A stretch of 57,684 nt of DNA from Mesotaenium endlicherianum (Eukaryota; Streptophyta; Zygnematophyceae; Zygnematales; Mesotaeniaceae). The notes under the pieces were generated by a model that saw nothing but the letters and a program-made list of their open reading frames with translations, had not been told where the DNA came from and ran no database searches. Shown piece by piece: positions 56,801 to 57,684 of the stretch (the first letter of the stretch is position 1; the number at the start of each line of letters is the position of its first letter). A program made the translations under genes and the position numbers. The stretch covers positions 1-57,684 of the forward strand of contig WELA01002751.1 of assembly GCA_009602735.1 (NCBI GenBank), given 5' to 3'.

Positions 56801-57563
56801 CACGAGGACTTTGAACGGGGAGTCCATAGGGGGAGCAAGGCCAAGGAGTCGCATGACTCGCACGCGCCTCTCTCGTGCCGCCTCCACCCGCACAATTGCC
56901 ACCTCCTCCTGCGGGCCCGAGCTCACAACGAAGCTCATTACAGCAATGAGAACCACGTCCTTGCTGCTCGCTAGTCAATATGTTTCAAATAAAAATGCAG
57001 CACAATTTACAAAGCTTAGTTCTTCAAATAGAAGATAAAACACAACTGCCACCTCCATTGCAGTCTCCAATGATGCATATGTATCATTCTCTCCGACATA
57101 CATCATAAAGAACAGCACAAACAATTAGTGTGGAAAAGCTACCTTGTTAAAGATTTCTTTCGCGTTTCTCTTGCGTTGTCTCTTTGTGCCTCTAGTAGCT
57201 CCGTCACCCTTGGTGTCACCCCTTTTTCCAACTATTATTCCGGCATCTTTTCCTGCCGCATGCTGAAATCCATCAACCTTGCCTACTACGCAGCACCACA
57301 TTCAATTGCCCCCAAGGAACTCACTCAGCTGGGCCTAACAGGCAGAGCTGAATGCTGTGAACTTTTTGGAGGTGACGGAAGAGAATCTTGGTCATATTTG
57401 CAATGAATTTTCACCCAGATGCAAATGGTAAGCACATAGTAAGGATATATCACGACGTACATGGGCTCCTTGCTTCTTCTACGGCTGCACGTTGTCAACC
57501 GCAAGGGACTGTCCAGTGCAAGGAGCAAGGCAAGCATGAGAAGATGTGAGTCAGCAAAACTAA
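53859..57563. other. 3.7 kb without a recognised gene
   Basis: It begins with the 3' UTR of the E1-alpha gene. Short frames at 55070-55500 and 55579-56000 have stops every 20-60 codons and no domain I know; they may be an old transposon. A 55-bp tandem pair lies at 55753-55861. Confidence 0.5.
55753..55861. repeat. 55-bp tandem duplication
   Basis: Two adjacent units beginning GCAAAATTGTTTG and ending GACACTACCT differ at a handful of positions. Confidence 0.75.
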
Positions 57564-57684
57564 CCTTTAGACGGAGCCTTATCGTCAATATCTGAAGTGT
57601 CCCACATGGGCGGCAGGATGCCCTTGCTCCTGTACTGCTCTGCCTGCAGCGCCCCCACCCCCACCCCCAGCCTTCCCAGCCCCC
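57564..57684 (-). CDS. Possible exon of a gene running off the right edge
   Basis: On the minus strand the last 121 bases read without stop as a plausible protein segment (QAEQYRSKGILPPMWDTSD, then IDDKAPSK) ending at a good donor (AAAG/GTTAGT, donor at 57558-57563). The upstream part is Gly/Leu-rich. I do not recognise the protein. The rest would be beyond the window. Confidence 0.35.

Noticed and set aside
1..57684. CRISPR arrays, bacterial operons or organelle origin
   Set aside because: No spaced identical repeats. Introns, pol III tRNA boxes and LTR elements show nuclear eukaryotic DNA.

Overview
The window is nuclear DNA of a green-lineage eukaryote (streptophyte). The evidence is an intact six-exon gene for the plastid-type pyruvate dehydrogenase E1-alpha subunit with a transit peptide, a plant-type F-box/LRR gene with many short GT-AG introns, a nuclear tRNA-Arg, and many chromodomain Ty3/gypsy LTR retrotransposons. 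A charophyte alga such as Chara would fit the style of the elements, but that is a guess. The assembly has one 526-base N gap (20047-20572) and four single N bases (15255, 21520, 39407, 42240), some of which sit at bad joins.

Layout: 1-6572 is a minus-strand gypsy element, here called family A, cut by the window start. 6573-9277 is intergenic with a decayed pol tail carrying a PHD finger (about 7890-8700). 9278-15411 is a complete but dead family B gypsy element on the plus strand. 16130-16820 is a solo LTR of family A with a perfect target duplication. 16821-19834 has no recognised gene. 19835 to about 23815 is the minus-strand F-box/LRR gene. 26958-27421 is a 464-bp miniature LTR element (TRIM-1). 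28261-28816 is a MITE-like element. 29536-36139 is a young, apparently intact family C gypsy element. 36140-36990 is a family A-like tail. 37457-44078 is a second family B copy on the minus strand, inserted into the gag of a family C copy and itself interrupted by a 1.13-kb insertion. 44079-45895 holds further family C pieces. 45950-48113 is a gypsy integrase relic joined to a piggyBac-type transposase relic, which is split by TRIM-2 (46762-47256). 49565-49637 is tRNA-Arg(CCU). 50584-53858 is the plastid PDH E1-alpha gene. The remainder has little recognisable content except a possible exon at the right edge.

The most notable pattern is that all three gypsy families place pol in the -1 frame relative to gag. 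At the end of gag each carries a canonical slippery heptamer (T TTA AAA, G GGA AAA or A AAA AAC, each in the gag frame), a 5-10 nt spacer, and a perfect 7-10 bp hairpin that overlaps the gag stop codon. Plant Ty3/gypsy elements usually have one fused gag-pol frame, so three families sharing this layout with different primary sequences suggests a conserved programmed -1 frameshift. The two host protein genes are unrelated: one encodes a plastid metabolic enzyme feeding acetyl-CoA to fatty acid synthesis, the other a probable substrate adaptor of an SCF ubiquitin ligase.
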